A stretch of DNA of 64,000 bases. Source: an uncultured Capnocytophaga sp. (lineage in GTDB: Bacteria > Bacteroidota > Bacteroidia > Flavobacteriales > Flavobacteriaceae). Location of the stretch: positions 83,885-147,884 of the forward strand of contig NZ_CALGWU010000025.1 of the NCBI RefSeq assembly GCF_937936315.1. The letters run 5' to 3'. Below the pieces are notes generated by a model. That model was not told the DNA's origin, did no database searches, and was given only the letters and a program-made list of their open reading frames with translations. How positions within the stretch are numbered: position 1 is the first letter of the stretch; each line of letters begins with the position of its first letter. The position numbers and the translations under genes were made by a program. Below, piece after piece: positions 44,505 to 51,897 of this stretch.

Positions 44505-44525
44505 GATAAGAGGTAAGAGATAAGA
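44505..44525 (-). repeat. Heptamer repeat in the dnaE leader
   Basis: GATAAGA, GGTAAGA and GATAAGA in tandem (TCTTATC/TCTTACC on the coding strand), between the dnaE promoter and start codon. Confidence 0.75.
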
Positions 44526-44541
44526 GTTTATTTTGTGAGGG

Positions 44542-44571
44542 CAAAGGTAGGGAATAATGGGGAATTAGCAA
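44542..44571 (-). promoter_or_regulatory. Promoter for dnaE
   Basis: On the minus strand TTG (44569-44571), 19-base spacer, TACCTTTG (44542-44549). Confidence 0.8.
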
Positions 44572-44614
44572 AAAACATCTGGTATAAATGGCTGCATATT
44601 ACCAAACTTTTCTT

Positions 44615-44622
44615 TACCTTTG
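44615..44622 (+). promoter_or_regulatory. -7 box before the hydrolase remnant
   Basis: TACCTTTG, 20 bases before the ATG at 44643. It fixes the start there rather than at an upstream in-frame codon near 44535, which lies before the promoter. Confidence 0.6.
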
Positions 44623-44642
44623 TCTATCTAAATCGTTTTTCT

Positions 44643-44801
44643 ATGGCTCAAAAATATTATGTTTTCAGTGGTTTGGGTGCTGATGAAAGAGTTTTTAAAA
44701 ACCTATCTTTCGGCGAATATTGTCCTTTTAGATATATCAAAAACGCACAGCGAGTGGTAGGTGGCGGACACTCAATGGTGCTCTCTTTAGGCAAAATATA
44801 A
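44643..44801 (+). pseudogene. Remnant of an alpha/beta hydrolase, internal deletion
   Basis: The 52-residue frame starts MAQKYYVFSGLGADERVFKN, a perfect match in style to the N terminus of flavobacterial alpha/beta hydrolases (GLGADxRVF, normally 200-260 residues). After FRYIKN it jumps to AQRVVGGGHSMVLSLGKI, which looks like the C terminus carrying the catalytic histidine (GGGHxMV). The nucleophile elbow (GxSxG) and all middle secondary structure are missing. The simplest reading is an in-frame internal deletion of some 150-200 codons. A promoter remains upstream. A genuine small peptide gene is the alternative. Confidence 0.6.
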
Positions 44802-44812
44802 AAACTTTTCCC

Positions 44813-44820
44813 TATATTTG
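44813..44820 (+). promoter_or_regulatory. -7 box for pbpC, and start choice
   Basis: TATATTTG overlaps a TTG that could serve as an in-frame start at 44818; the ATG at 44830 is therefore the likely start, with a very short leader. Confidence 0.6.
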
Positions 44821-44829
44821 CACGATTTT

Positions 44830-47193
44830 ATGAAAAAACGTCTTTTACATACCTTTCATTTTCTAAAACAAAAAGTCCGCAAGCACCCTATCAAAACCGT
44901 AATATTGGTATGCTGCCTCGTGTGGTATGCTTTCTGCCTGCCTCGTCAGCTCTTCCCACAACCTTATGCCACAGTGTTAGAAAGCAGTGAGGGCAAATTA
45001 CTTGGAGCTAAGATTGCTGATGACGGACAATGGCGTTTCCCTGAAGTAGACAGTGTGCCCTACCGCTTTAAAATGTCGGTTTTACAGTTTGAAGATGCTC
45101 ATTTTTATCGGCATTGGGGGGTAAATCCCATATCGGTAGCCAAGGCTCTCTATCGCAATGTGAGCAGTGGTAAAGTACAGCGCGGGGGCAGTACGCTCAC
45201 CCAGCAGGTGATACGCATCGCTCGTGAGCACCAACAGCGCACTTATTTCGAGAAACTTATTGAAATGATATGGGCTACCCGATTGGAGTTCCGCTATTCT
45301 AAGGAGAGCATCCTCAAACTCTACGCCTCTCACGCTCCCTTTGGTGGCAACGTTGTGGGACTCGATATGGCAGCCTGGCGTTACTTTGGGGTTACTCCTT
45401 ACCAACTCTCGTGGGCACAATCGGCTACATTAGCAGTCTTGCCTAATGCTCCCAGTCTTATCTTCCCTGGTAAGAACCAAGAACGCCTCTTGCAAAAACG
45501 CAATGCGTTACTACACAAACTCTTACTCAAAAATATCATCGATAAAGAAACTTATGATTTGGCACTTCTCGAACCTCTTCCTGCTGAACCTCACCCTATT
45601 CCTCAACTCGCACCTCACCTACTTACTTTTGCTTCTAAAACACAAGAAGGGCAACGAATAACCTCTACAATATCGATAGAGTTGCAAGAGAAGGCTAACA
45701 GACTTATAGCAGGCTATTACTCTCACTACTCACAGTCCGAAATCTACAATATGGCAGCCTTGGTGGTAGAGGTGAAAACGCGTAAAGTGCTCGCCTACGT
45801 AGGCAATACCCCTACCGATACCGACCATCAAAAAGATGTGGATATCGTGCACGCTCCTCGCAGTACAGGCAGTGTGCTCAAACCTTTTCTCTATGCAGCG
45901 ATGTTGCACGAGGGAGAACTCTTGCCTACCCAATTAATCCCTGATATCCCTACTCAAATAGGGGGTTATTCACCTCAGAATTTTAGCAATAGTTTTGAAG
46001 GAGCTGTTGCTGCCGATATGGCTTTAGCTAAATCACTAAACATTCCGTTTGTATGGCTTTTAAAGCAATTTACTACTTATCGTTTCTACGATGTGTTACA
46101 ACACTTGCAACTGAAAAACATCAACCGCCACCCCGACCATTATGGTCTTTCCATTATCCTCGGAGGTGCCGAGAGCAATCTGTGGGATTTGGCACAAGCA
46201 TATACTAATTTAGCTTCGGAAACGGAAGTCTTTGCGCGCACTCAGCACTATCGTACTAAGGAATTTCAGCACTTGCGTTATACCGATACATCCCCCTTAG
46301 ATTTCGGAAAAAACACTCGCGAACTACCTACACTCAGGGCGGGAGCGCTCTACAAGATGTTTAGTGCAATGAAGGAAGTGAACCGCCCTACCGATGATAT
46401 AGCGTGGCGTTATTACGAGTCGGCGCGCAAGATAGCGTGGAAAACGGGTACCAGCTTTGGCAATAAAGATGCGTGGGCGATAGGTGCTACGCCTGAATAT
46501 GTGGTGGCTGTGTGGGTAGGCAATGCCACAGGCGAAGGGCGTCCCACCCTTACAGGGGCTACCTATGCCGCTCCAGTAATGTTCAGTATCTTCAACGCTC
46601 TCCCTCCTACTTCGTGGTTTTCACCCCCTTTAGACGACCTGCGTGAGGTAACCGTCTGTGCCAATTCTGGTTTCCTTGCTAAACCCGAATGCCCTAAGCA
46701 AATAGTACTCAGCAACATCGCTCCTAAGGAAGTGGGGCAATGTCCTTATCATAAGCTCGTACACCTCGACCTTAATGAGCAGTACCAAGTAAACACCTCG
46801 TGTGAGTCTCCACAAAACATTGTAAACAAAGCGTGGTTCGTGTTACCTCCCGTAATGGAATGGTATTACAAACAGCAACACATTCACTACAAGCCACTTC
46901 CTCCTCTACGCCCCGATTGTGTGCAAGGCAATCTGCAAAGAGGCTTAGATTTTGTTTACCCCAAACACCAAAGTGTACTCTACACCACTAAAACTTTTGG
47001 GGGCGAGCAACAACCCTTTACAGCGAAAGCTGCCAATCGCGAAGGCAAGGTTTTTTGGTATTTAGACGATGCTTTTCTCGGCACTACCGAAACCTTTCAC
47101 GAAATGAATATCTTTGCCTCCAAAGGCGACCATATCTTGCGCATCATCAACGAAAAAGGCGAAGAAAGGGCAATTAGTGTGATGTGCAGGTAG
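44830..47193 (+). CDS. pbpC: Penicillin-binding protein 1C
   Basis: A bifunctional peptidoglycan glycosyltransferase/transpeptidase in the inner membrane, 787 residues. One N-terminal membrane helix (about 20-42, TVILVCCLVWYAFCL), a GT51 glycosyltransferase domain (about 50-225) with FEDAHFYRHWGVNP and RGGSTLTQQVIR, a transpeptidase domain (about 270-560) with the SxxK serine in RSTGSVLKPF and KTG in WKTGTSFGNKDAW, and the C-terminal PBP1C-specific domain (about 690-787, with VYPKHQSVLYTTKTF). The start at 44830 was chosen because the upstream TTG lies in the -7 box. No alpha-2-macroglobulin gene, its usual partner, is next to it. Confidence 0.96.
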   Translation: MKKRLLHTFHFLKQKVRKHPIKTVILVCCLVWYAFCLPRQLFPQPYATVLESSEGKLLGAKIADDGQWRFPEVDSVPYRFKMSVLQFEDAHFYRHWGVNPISVAKALYRNVSSGKVQRGGSTLTQQVIRIAREHQQRTYFEKLIEMIWATRLEFRYSKESILKLYASHAPFGGNVVGLDMAAWRYFGVTPYQLSWAQSATLAVLPNAPSLIFPGKNQERLLQKRNALLHKLLLKNIIDKETYDLALLEPLPAEPHPIPQLAPHLLTFASKTQEGQRITSTISIELQEKANRLIAGYYSHYSQSEIYNMAALVVEVKTRKVLAYVGNTPTDTDHQKDVDIVHAPRSTGSVLKPFLYAAMLHEGELLPTQLIPDIPTQIGGYSPQNFSNSFEGAVAADMALAKSLNIPFVWLLKQFTTYRFYDVLQHLQLKNINRHPDHYGLSIILGGAESNLWDLAQAYTNLASETEVFARTQHYRTKEFQHLRYTDTSPLDFGKNTRELPTLRAGALYKMFSAMKEVNRPTDDIAWRYYESARKIAWKTGTSFGNKDAWAIGATPEYVVAVWVGNATGEGRPTLTGATYAAPVMFSIFNALPPTSWFSPPLDDLREVTVCANSGFLAKPECPKQIVLSNIAPKEVGQCPYHKLVHLDLNEQYQVNTSCESPQNIVNKAWFVLPPVMEWYYKQQHIHYKPLPPLRPDCVQGNLQRGLDFVYPKHQSVLYTTKTFGGEQQPFTAKAANREGKVFWYLDDAFLGTTETFHEMNIFASKGDHILRIINEKGEERAISVMCR

Positions 47194-47203
47194 TCATAAA
47201 AAC

Positions 47204-47233
47204 TTGCTAATTCTCTAATTATTTGTACTTTTG
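47204..47233 (+). promoter_or_regulatory. Promoter for ruvA
   Basis: TTG (47204-47206), 19-base spacer, TACTTTTG (47226-47233), 28 bases before the ruvA ATG. Confidence 0.8.
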
Positions 47234-47261
47234 CAAATCGACAAATTAGCAAATTAAACTA

Positions 47262-47846
47262 ATGATTACACAATTACAAGGAAAACTCGTAGAAAAGAAC
47301 CCTACTCACGTAGTGATTGATTGCCACGGGGTGGGCTATTTCGTAAATATCAGCTTAAATACCTACTCAGCACTACCCGAAGGGGAAGCTATCAAGCTAT
47401 ACACCTATCTGCAAATCAAAGAAGATGCCCATACACTTTATGGCTTCCTCACCAAAGCCGAACGCGAAGTGTTTGTATTGCTACTCTCAGTATCGGGAGT
47501 GGGTGCTAGTACCGCCCGCACTATGCTCTCATCGCTCACTGCTGCTCACGTGCGCAGTGCAATTATCAATGGCGATGTGGCTACCATTCAAGCCGTAAAA
47601 GGCATAGGTGCTAAAACAGCGCAGCGCGTAGTACTTGACCTAAAAGATAAAATGCTCAAACTACAAGATTTTGAAGAGGTTTCTATCAATACTCTAAACA
47701 CTAACAAAGAAGAAGCGCTTGCTGCCTTAGAGGTATTAGGTTTTGTACGCAAACAAGCTGAAAAAGTGGTCGATACCATTATCAAATCAAATAGCGAAGA
47801 GCTTTCGGTAGAAGAAATTATCAAGCAAGCTCTCAAACGTTTGTAA
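47262..47846 (+). CDS. ruvA: Holliday junction DNA-binding protein RuvA
   Basis: Binds four-way DNA junctions and loads the RuvB motor for branch migration in recombination. The 194-residue protein has the N-terminal OB-fold (MITQLQGKLVEKNPTHVVID, GVGYFVNISLNTY), two helix-hairpin-helix motifs (LLSVSGVGASTARTMLS and AVKGIGAKTAQRVVLDL), and the C-terminal domain III (EEALAALEVLGFVRKQAEKV) that contacts RuvB. Length is typical. ruvB and ruvC are not in the window. Confidence 0.97.
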   Translation: MITQLQGKLVEKNPTHVVIDCHGVGYFVNISLNTYSALPEGEAIKLYTYLQIKEDAHTLYGFLTKAEREVFVLLLSVSGVGASTARTMLSSLTAAHVRSAIINGDVATIQAVKGIGAKTAQRVVLDLKDKMLKLQDFEEVSINTLNTNKEEALAALEVLGFVRKQAEKVVDTIIKSNSEELSVEEIIKQALKRL

Positions 47847-47854
47847 AAAATTTC

Positions 47855-47882
47855 GTCATTCGTAATTTGTCATTCGTAATTA
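47855..47882 (+). repeat. 14-base tandem duplication within the lptE promoter
   Basis: GTCATTCGTAATTT (47855-47868) is followed directly by GTCATTCGTAATTA (47869-47882). The -33 TTTG of the lptE promoter (47866-47869) spans the junction of the two units. Confidence 0.75.
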
Positions 47883-47896
47883 TTTTCGTATCTTTG
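47866..47896 (+). promoter_or_regulatory. Promoter for lptE
   Basis: TTTG (47866-47869), 19-base spacer, TATCTTTG (47889-47896), then the ATG at 47917. A TTG start at 47905 in the same frame would leave almost no leader. Confidence 0.8.
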
Positions 47897-47916
47897 CCCG
47901 CTAATTGATTGATAGA

Positions 47917-48408
47917 ATGAAATATCTCTTATATATACTATTGGCTTTCACTGCTGTAAGTTGTGGTATCTACAACTTCACAGGGGGTAGTACGGGCGAT
48001 GCTAAAACCTTTCAGGTCAACTTCTTCCGCAACGATGCACCTTTAGTAGAACCAGGGCTCGACCGCGATTTTACCATCGCTTTGCAAGATTTAATCAATA
48101 ACCAAACCAACCTCAGCCTTACCGACCGCAATGGCGACCTTGTGTATGAAGGTGAAATTGTAGAGTTCAACATTACTCCTATGACCGCTACCGCAGGACA
48201 AACCGCTGCACAAAACCGTCTTACCATAAGCGTAAACGTACGCTTTACCAATCATACCGAAGAGAAAAAAGACTTTGAAAAACGCTTTTCTTTTTACTAT
48301 GATTATCCCGCCGCAGCCCAGTTGAATTCAGTAAAAGGAGAGGCTATCCCTCAAATTTTCGAGCGTATCACCCAAGATATTTTCAACGCATCTCTCGCCG
48401 ATTGGTAA
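47917..48408 (+). CDS. lptE: LPS-assembly lipoprotein LptE
   Basis: The plug lipoprotein of the LptDE translocon that inserts lipopolysaccharide into the outer membrane. The 163-residue protein has a lipoprotein signal (MKYLLYILLAFTAVSC, Cys 16), then GIYNFTGGSTGDAKTFQVNF, the characteristic opening of Bacteroidetes LptE, and DLVYEGEIVEFNITPMTATA. The ATG at 47917 is the start; a TTG 12 bases upstream is in frame. The next gene begins 25 bases later, so the two are probably cotranscribed. Confidence 0.9.
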   Translation: MKYLLYILLAFTAVSCGIYNFTGGSTGDAKTFQVNFFRNDAPLVEPGLDRDFTIALQDLINNQTNLSLTDRNGDLVYEGEIVEFNITPMTATAGQTAAQNRLTISVNVRFTNHTEEKKDFEKRFSFYYDYPAAAQLNSVKGEAIPQIFERITQDIFNASLADW

Positions 48409-48433
48409 ATACGTAAATCGACAAATTAATACA

Positions 48434-49273
48434 TTGACAGTAAAGGAATTCATAGAGATTATTAGGCACCCCTACACTATCAACAATGAACAAGTAACAG
48501 AACTTGATGAAATAGTGAAGGAATACCCCTATTTCCAAGCTGCAAGGGTGCTACAACTCAAAATATTACATTCCGAAGGAAATTACAAATACAACAAAGC
48601 TCTAAAATTAGCTGCCGTACACGTAACCGACCGAACTGTACTATTCGATTTCATCAACTCTAAAAGCATCATTCCTGATTTTTCAGCTCTCCGCCGCGAT
48701 TTTGAGCGCATTCGCAAAGCTCGTGAACGCAAAGAAGCTGAAGATGCTGAAAACACACAGCCTAAAGTAAGTTATATCGACCACGAGCCGCATCCTTACC
48801 GACCCGATTTACCCAATAAATCAATTTTTGAAGAACCTATCTTCCCCGAAGATTTGGTAAATCACCAAGAGTTAGCTGATGTTTTCATAGCTAAAGAACC
48901 TGAGGGAAAACCTAAAACTGATGCCGATAACATCTCTCAATGGCTGGAAAATATCTCAGAAGAACACACCGAAGTAGCTTACAAAGATGACAAAGTAGCC
49001 GAGAAATTCAAACTTATTGATAAGTTTTTAGAGAATAATCCTAAAATCGAAGCGTCAAGAGACTACGTATCTAGCGTGAATTTAGCCGATGAAGTAAAGT
49101 CAGACCCTAAACAATTAATGACCGAAACATTGGCGCAAGTATATGTAAATCAGCGCAAATTCAAACAAGCTATTCAGGCTTATGAAATATTAATTTTGAA
49201 AAATCCAAAAAAAAGTGCTTACTTTGCAGCCCAAATAGAAAAAATTAAAAAACTACAGCAAAATAATTTATAA
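48434..49273 (+). CDS. Conserved flavobacterial protein with TTG start, TPR-like C terminus
   Basis: A 279-residue soluble protein; the start codon is TTG at 48434, supported because the family begins (M)xVxEFxxxxxxP and no ATG or GTG fits. N-terminal part (about 1-90) contains EIVKEYPYFQAARVLQLKIL and DRTVLFDFINSKS, a conserved flavobacterial pattern. An acidic, low-complexity middle (about 95-200) precedes a C-terminal TPR-like segment (ETLAQVYVNQRKFKQAIQAY, then EILILKNPKKSAYFAAQIE). No function is known. It lies between lptE and secG, 5 bases before the latter, suggesting an envelope link. Confidence 0.85.
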   Translation: MTVKEFIEIIRHPYTINNEQVTELDEIVKEYPYFQAARVLQLKILHSEGNYKYNKALKLAAVHVTDRTVLFDFINSKSIIPDFSALRRDFERIRKARERKEAEDAENTQPKVSYIDHEPHPYRPDLPNKSIFEEPIFPEDLVNHQELADVFIAKEPEGKPKTDADNISQWLENISEEHTEVAYKDDKVAEKFKLIDKFLENNPKIEASRDYVSSVNLADEVKSDPKQLMTETLAQVYVNQRKFKQAIQAYEILILKNPKKSAYFAAQIEKIKKLQQNNL

Positions 49274-49278
49274 GAAAA

Positions 49279-49662
49279 ATGACAACATTTAACATCTTTT
49301 TAGTGCTCATCGTGGTAGTATGTTTGCTACTCGCTTTGGTAATTATGGTTCAAAATCCTAAAGGAGGCGGACTCTCTTCTACTTTTGGAGGTAACACTCA
49401 AGTAGTAGGAGGCGTAAAGAAAACTGGCGACTTCCTTGAACGCAGTACTTGGACGTTTGCTACTGCTTTAGCTGTGCTTATCCTTATTGCCAACACCTTA
49501 ATAGCTAACAACAGTAATGGTGTAACTGGCGACTCTAAATTATTAGACGGTAGTACTCCCGCTGCTCCAATAAACCAACTCAATCAGCAAGCACCCGTTA
49601 ACAACAACGCTACCCAACAAGTGCCTGCTACTCCTGCCACATCTTCTAATACAGGAAACTAA
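49279..49662 (+). CDS. secG: Preprotein translocase subunit SecG
   Basis: The small membrane subunit of the SecYEG channel. The 127-residue protein has two transmembrane helices (FNIFLVLIVVVCLLLALVIMV and FATALAVLILIANTLIA) flanking the loop QNPKGGGLSSTFGGNTQVVG, a strong SecG signature. The C-terminal tail is Gln/Asn/Pro/Thr-rich (about 95-127), common in Bacteroidetes SecG. It ends the lptE-48434-secG group. Confidence 0.96.
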   Translation: MTTFNIFLVLIVVVCLLLALVIMVQNPKGGGLSSTFGGNTQVVGGVKKTGDFLERSTWTFATALAVLILIANTLIANNSNGVTGDSKLLDGSTPAAPINQLNQQAPVNNNATQQVPATPATSSNTGN

Positions 49663-49707
49663 ACTGACAAAAAGTCAGTTATTTCAGATTGGCACACTTT
49701 CTGAAAT
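49662..49707. promoter_or_regulatory. Double hairpin with TTGGCAC box upstream of groES
   Basis: AACTGAC/GTCAGTT (49662-49668, 49674-49680) is followed at once by ATTTCAGA/TCTGAAAT (49681-49688, 49700-49707), whose loop holds TTGGCAC (49689-49695). TTGGCAC resembles the -24 box of sigma-54 promoters, but the -12 position reads CTGA rather than TTGC. It may be the secG terminator, a groESL promoter/operator, or both. Confidence 0.5.
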
Positions 49708-49764
49708 ACCCTCTTCGATTTTTTATAAAAGGAATTAAATACTAAAACGAAAGGTTGAAAATAG

Positions 49765-49799
49765 AACTTTGACAAAGTTTTTAGGACTTTGTCAAAGTT
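49765..49799. repeat. Dispersed intergenic repeat, copy B (without core)
   Basis: AACTTTGACAAAGT (49765-49778) and ACTTTGTCAAAGTT (49786-49799) are perfect inverted copies with a 7-base spacer, between secG and groES. The GTGCGAGCC core seen in copies A and C is absent. Confidence 0.75.
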
Positions 49800-49863
49800 T
49801 TCTAACACCTAACTTCTTATCCCTAACTTTCTAAGTAAACAAATAATTAAAAACTAAACAATA

Positions 49864-50142
49864 ATGGCAAAATTGAATATCAAACCTTTAGCTGATAGAG
49901 TAGTGATTGAGCCTGCAGTGGCTGAAACTACTACTGCATCAGGTATTATCATTCCTGATACTGCAAAAGAAAAACCTCAAAAAGGTACCGTTGTAGCCGT
50001 AGGTGCAGGTACTAAAGACAACCCTGTTACCCTAAAAGTAGGTGATACTGTACTCTATGGCAAATATGCTGGTACTGAACTCAAATTAGAAGGTAAAGAC
50101 TACCTCATTATGCGTGAAAACGACGTGTTAGCAGTTATCTAA
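49864..50142 (+). CDS. groES: Co-chaperonin GroES
   Basis: Lid of the GroEL folding chamber. The 92-residue protein has KPLADRVVIEPAVAETTTAS (mobile loop region), IPDTAKEKPQKGTVVAVGAG and VLYGKYAGTELKLEGKDYLI, all standard. It lies 24 bases before groEL. A long leader (49708-49863) contains repeat copy B and pyrimidine-rich CCTAAC repeats. Confidence 0.98.
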   Translation: MAKLNIKPLADRVVIEPAVAETTTASGIIIPDTAKEKPQKGTVVAVGAGTKDNPVTLKVGDTVLYGKYAGTELKLEGKDYLIMRENDVLAVI

Positions 50143-50166
50143 TCTAAACATTAAAAATTAAAAAAA

Positions 50167-51801
50167 ATGGCAAAAGACATTAAATTTGATATAGACGCTC
50201 GCGAAGGTCTTAAACGTGGCGTTGATGCATTAGCTAATGCAGTAAAAGTAACCTTAGGTCCTAAAGGACGTAATGTAATTATTAGCAAATCATTCGGTTC
50301 TCCTCAAGTAACTAAAGATGGGGTGAGCGTTGCTAAAGAAATTGAATTAGAAGACGCTCTCGAAAATATGGGCGCTCAAATGGTAAAAGAAGTAGCTTCT
50401 AAAACTAACGACCTCGCTGGTGATGGTACTACTACTGCTACCGTTTTGGCTCAAGCTATCGTAAAAGAAGGGCTCAAAAACGTAGCTTCTGGTGCTAACC
50501 CAATGGATTTGAAACGCGGTATCGACAAAGCTGTTGTAAAAATCGTAGAACACTTGGCTAAACAAGCTAAAGAAGTAGGTTCTTCTTCTGAAAAAATCAG
50601 ACAAGTAGCTTCTATCTCAGCTAACAACGATGATACTATCGGTGAACTTATCGCTCAAGCATTCGAGAAAGTTGGTAAAGAAGGTGTTATCACCGTAGAA
50701 GAAGCCAAAGGTACTGATACTTACGTAGATGTAGTAGAAGGTATGCAATTTGACCGCGGTTACCTTTCTCCTTACTTCGTTACCGATTCAGAAAAAATGG
50801 TAGCTGAACTCGATCGTCCTTACATCTTGTTGTACGACAAGAAAATCTCTACTATGAAGGATTTGCTCCCAGTATTAGAGCCTGTAGCTCAATCTGGTAA
50901 ACCACTTTTGATTATTGCTGAAGATATCGATGGGGAAGCCTTAGCTACCTTAGTAGTAAACAAATTGCGTGGTACCCTTCGCATCGCTGCTGTAAAAGCA
51001 CCTGGTTTTGGTGACCGTCGTAAAGCAATGCTCGAAGATATCGCTATCCTTACGGGTGGTACTGTAATTGCTGAAGAAAGAGGCTTTACTCTTGAAAACG
51101 CTACTGTAGATATGCTCGGTACTGCCGAAAGAGTAAGCATCGACAAAGATAACACTACTATCGTAAATGGTGCAGGTAAATCTGAAGACATCAAAGCACG
51201 CGCAGCCCAAATCAAAGCTCAAATCGAAAATACAACTTCCGATTACGATCGCGAAAAACTACAAGAACGTTTGGCTAAACTTTCTGGCGGAGTAGCTGTA
51301 TTATATATAGGAGCTGCTTCTGAAGTGGAAATGAAAGAGAAAAAAGACCGCGTAGACGATGCGCTTCACGCTACTCGTGCCGCTGTTGAAGAAGGTATCG
51401 TAGCTGGTGGTGGTATTGCTCTTCTCCGTGCTAAAAACGCTTTAGCAAAACTCAAACCTGCAAATGCCGACGAAGAAACAGGTATTAAAATTATCCTCAA
51501 AGCATTAGAAGCTCCTTTGCGCACTATCGTAGAAAACGCTGGTGTTGAAGGTTCTGTAATCGTAGCTCGTGTATTGGAGGCTTCAAGAGATGCTTACGGA
51601 TACAATGCAAAAACAGGTACTTATACCGATATGTTTAAAGCTGGTATCATCGACCCTAAAAAGGTAACTCGTGTTGCCCTTGAGAACGCTGCTTCAGTAG
51701 CTGGTATGATCCTCACTACCGAATGCGCTTTGGTTGATATCAAAGACGATAAAGCAATGGCTATGCCTCCAATGGGCGGTGGAATGCCAGGAATGATGTA
51801 A
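50167..51801 (+). CDS. groEL: Chaperonin GroEL
   Basis: Forms the double-ring ATP-driven folding chamber with GroES. The 544-residue protein has KVTLGPKGRNVIISKSFGSP and the ATP-binding DGTTTATVLAQAIVKEG, the apical VEGMQFDRGYLSPYF, the ATP contact GIVAGGGIALLRA, and the GGM tail PPMGGGMPGMM. Length is typical. A strong terminator follows at 51841-51878. Confidence 0.98.
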   Translation: MAKDIKFDIDAREGLKRGVDALANAVKVTLGPKGRNVIISKSFGSPQVTKDGVSVAKEIELEDALENMGAQMVKEVASKTNDLAGDGTTTATVLAQAIVKEGLKNVASGANPMDLKRGIDKAVVKIVEHLAKQAKEVGSSSEKIRQVASISANNDDTIGELIAQAFEKVGKEGVITVEEAKGTDTYVDVVEGMQFDRGYLSPYFVTDSEKMVAELDRPYILLYDKKISTMKDLLPVLEPVAQSGKPLLIIAEDIDGEALATLVVNKLRGTLRIAAVKAPGFGDRRKAMLEDIAILTGGTVIAEERGFTLENATVDMLGTAERVSIDKDNTTIVNGAGKSEDIKARAAQIKAQIENTTSDYDREKLQERLAKLSGGVAVLYIGAASEVEMKEKKDRVDDALHATRAAVEEGIVAGGGIALLRAKNALAKLKPANADEETGIKIILKALEAPLRTIVENAGVEGSVIVARVLEASRDAYGYNAKTGTYTDMFKAGIIDPKKVTRVALENAASVAGMILTTECALVDIKDDKAMAMPPMGGGMPGMM

Positions 51802-51840
51802 TTGTAAATTCATAGCATTATTATCATATTTTTAAAACGG

Positions 51841-51878
51841 AAATCGGGGAGAGCTTCGCAAGAAACTCTCCCCGATTT
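51841..51878. terminator. Bidirectional terminator after groEL
   Basis: AAATCGGGGAGAG (51841-51853) and CTCTCCCCGATTT (51866-51878) form a 13-base-pair GC-rich stem with a 12-base loop and T run, between convergent genes. Confidence 0.92.
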
Positions 51879-51897
51879 TATAATTCATATCAAATAA

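Noticed and set aside
44535..44642. Upstream in-frame extension of the hydrolase remnant
   Set aside because: The -7 box at 44615-44622 lies within it, so it would not be transcribed as coding sequence; the ATG at 44643 fits the family N terminus.
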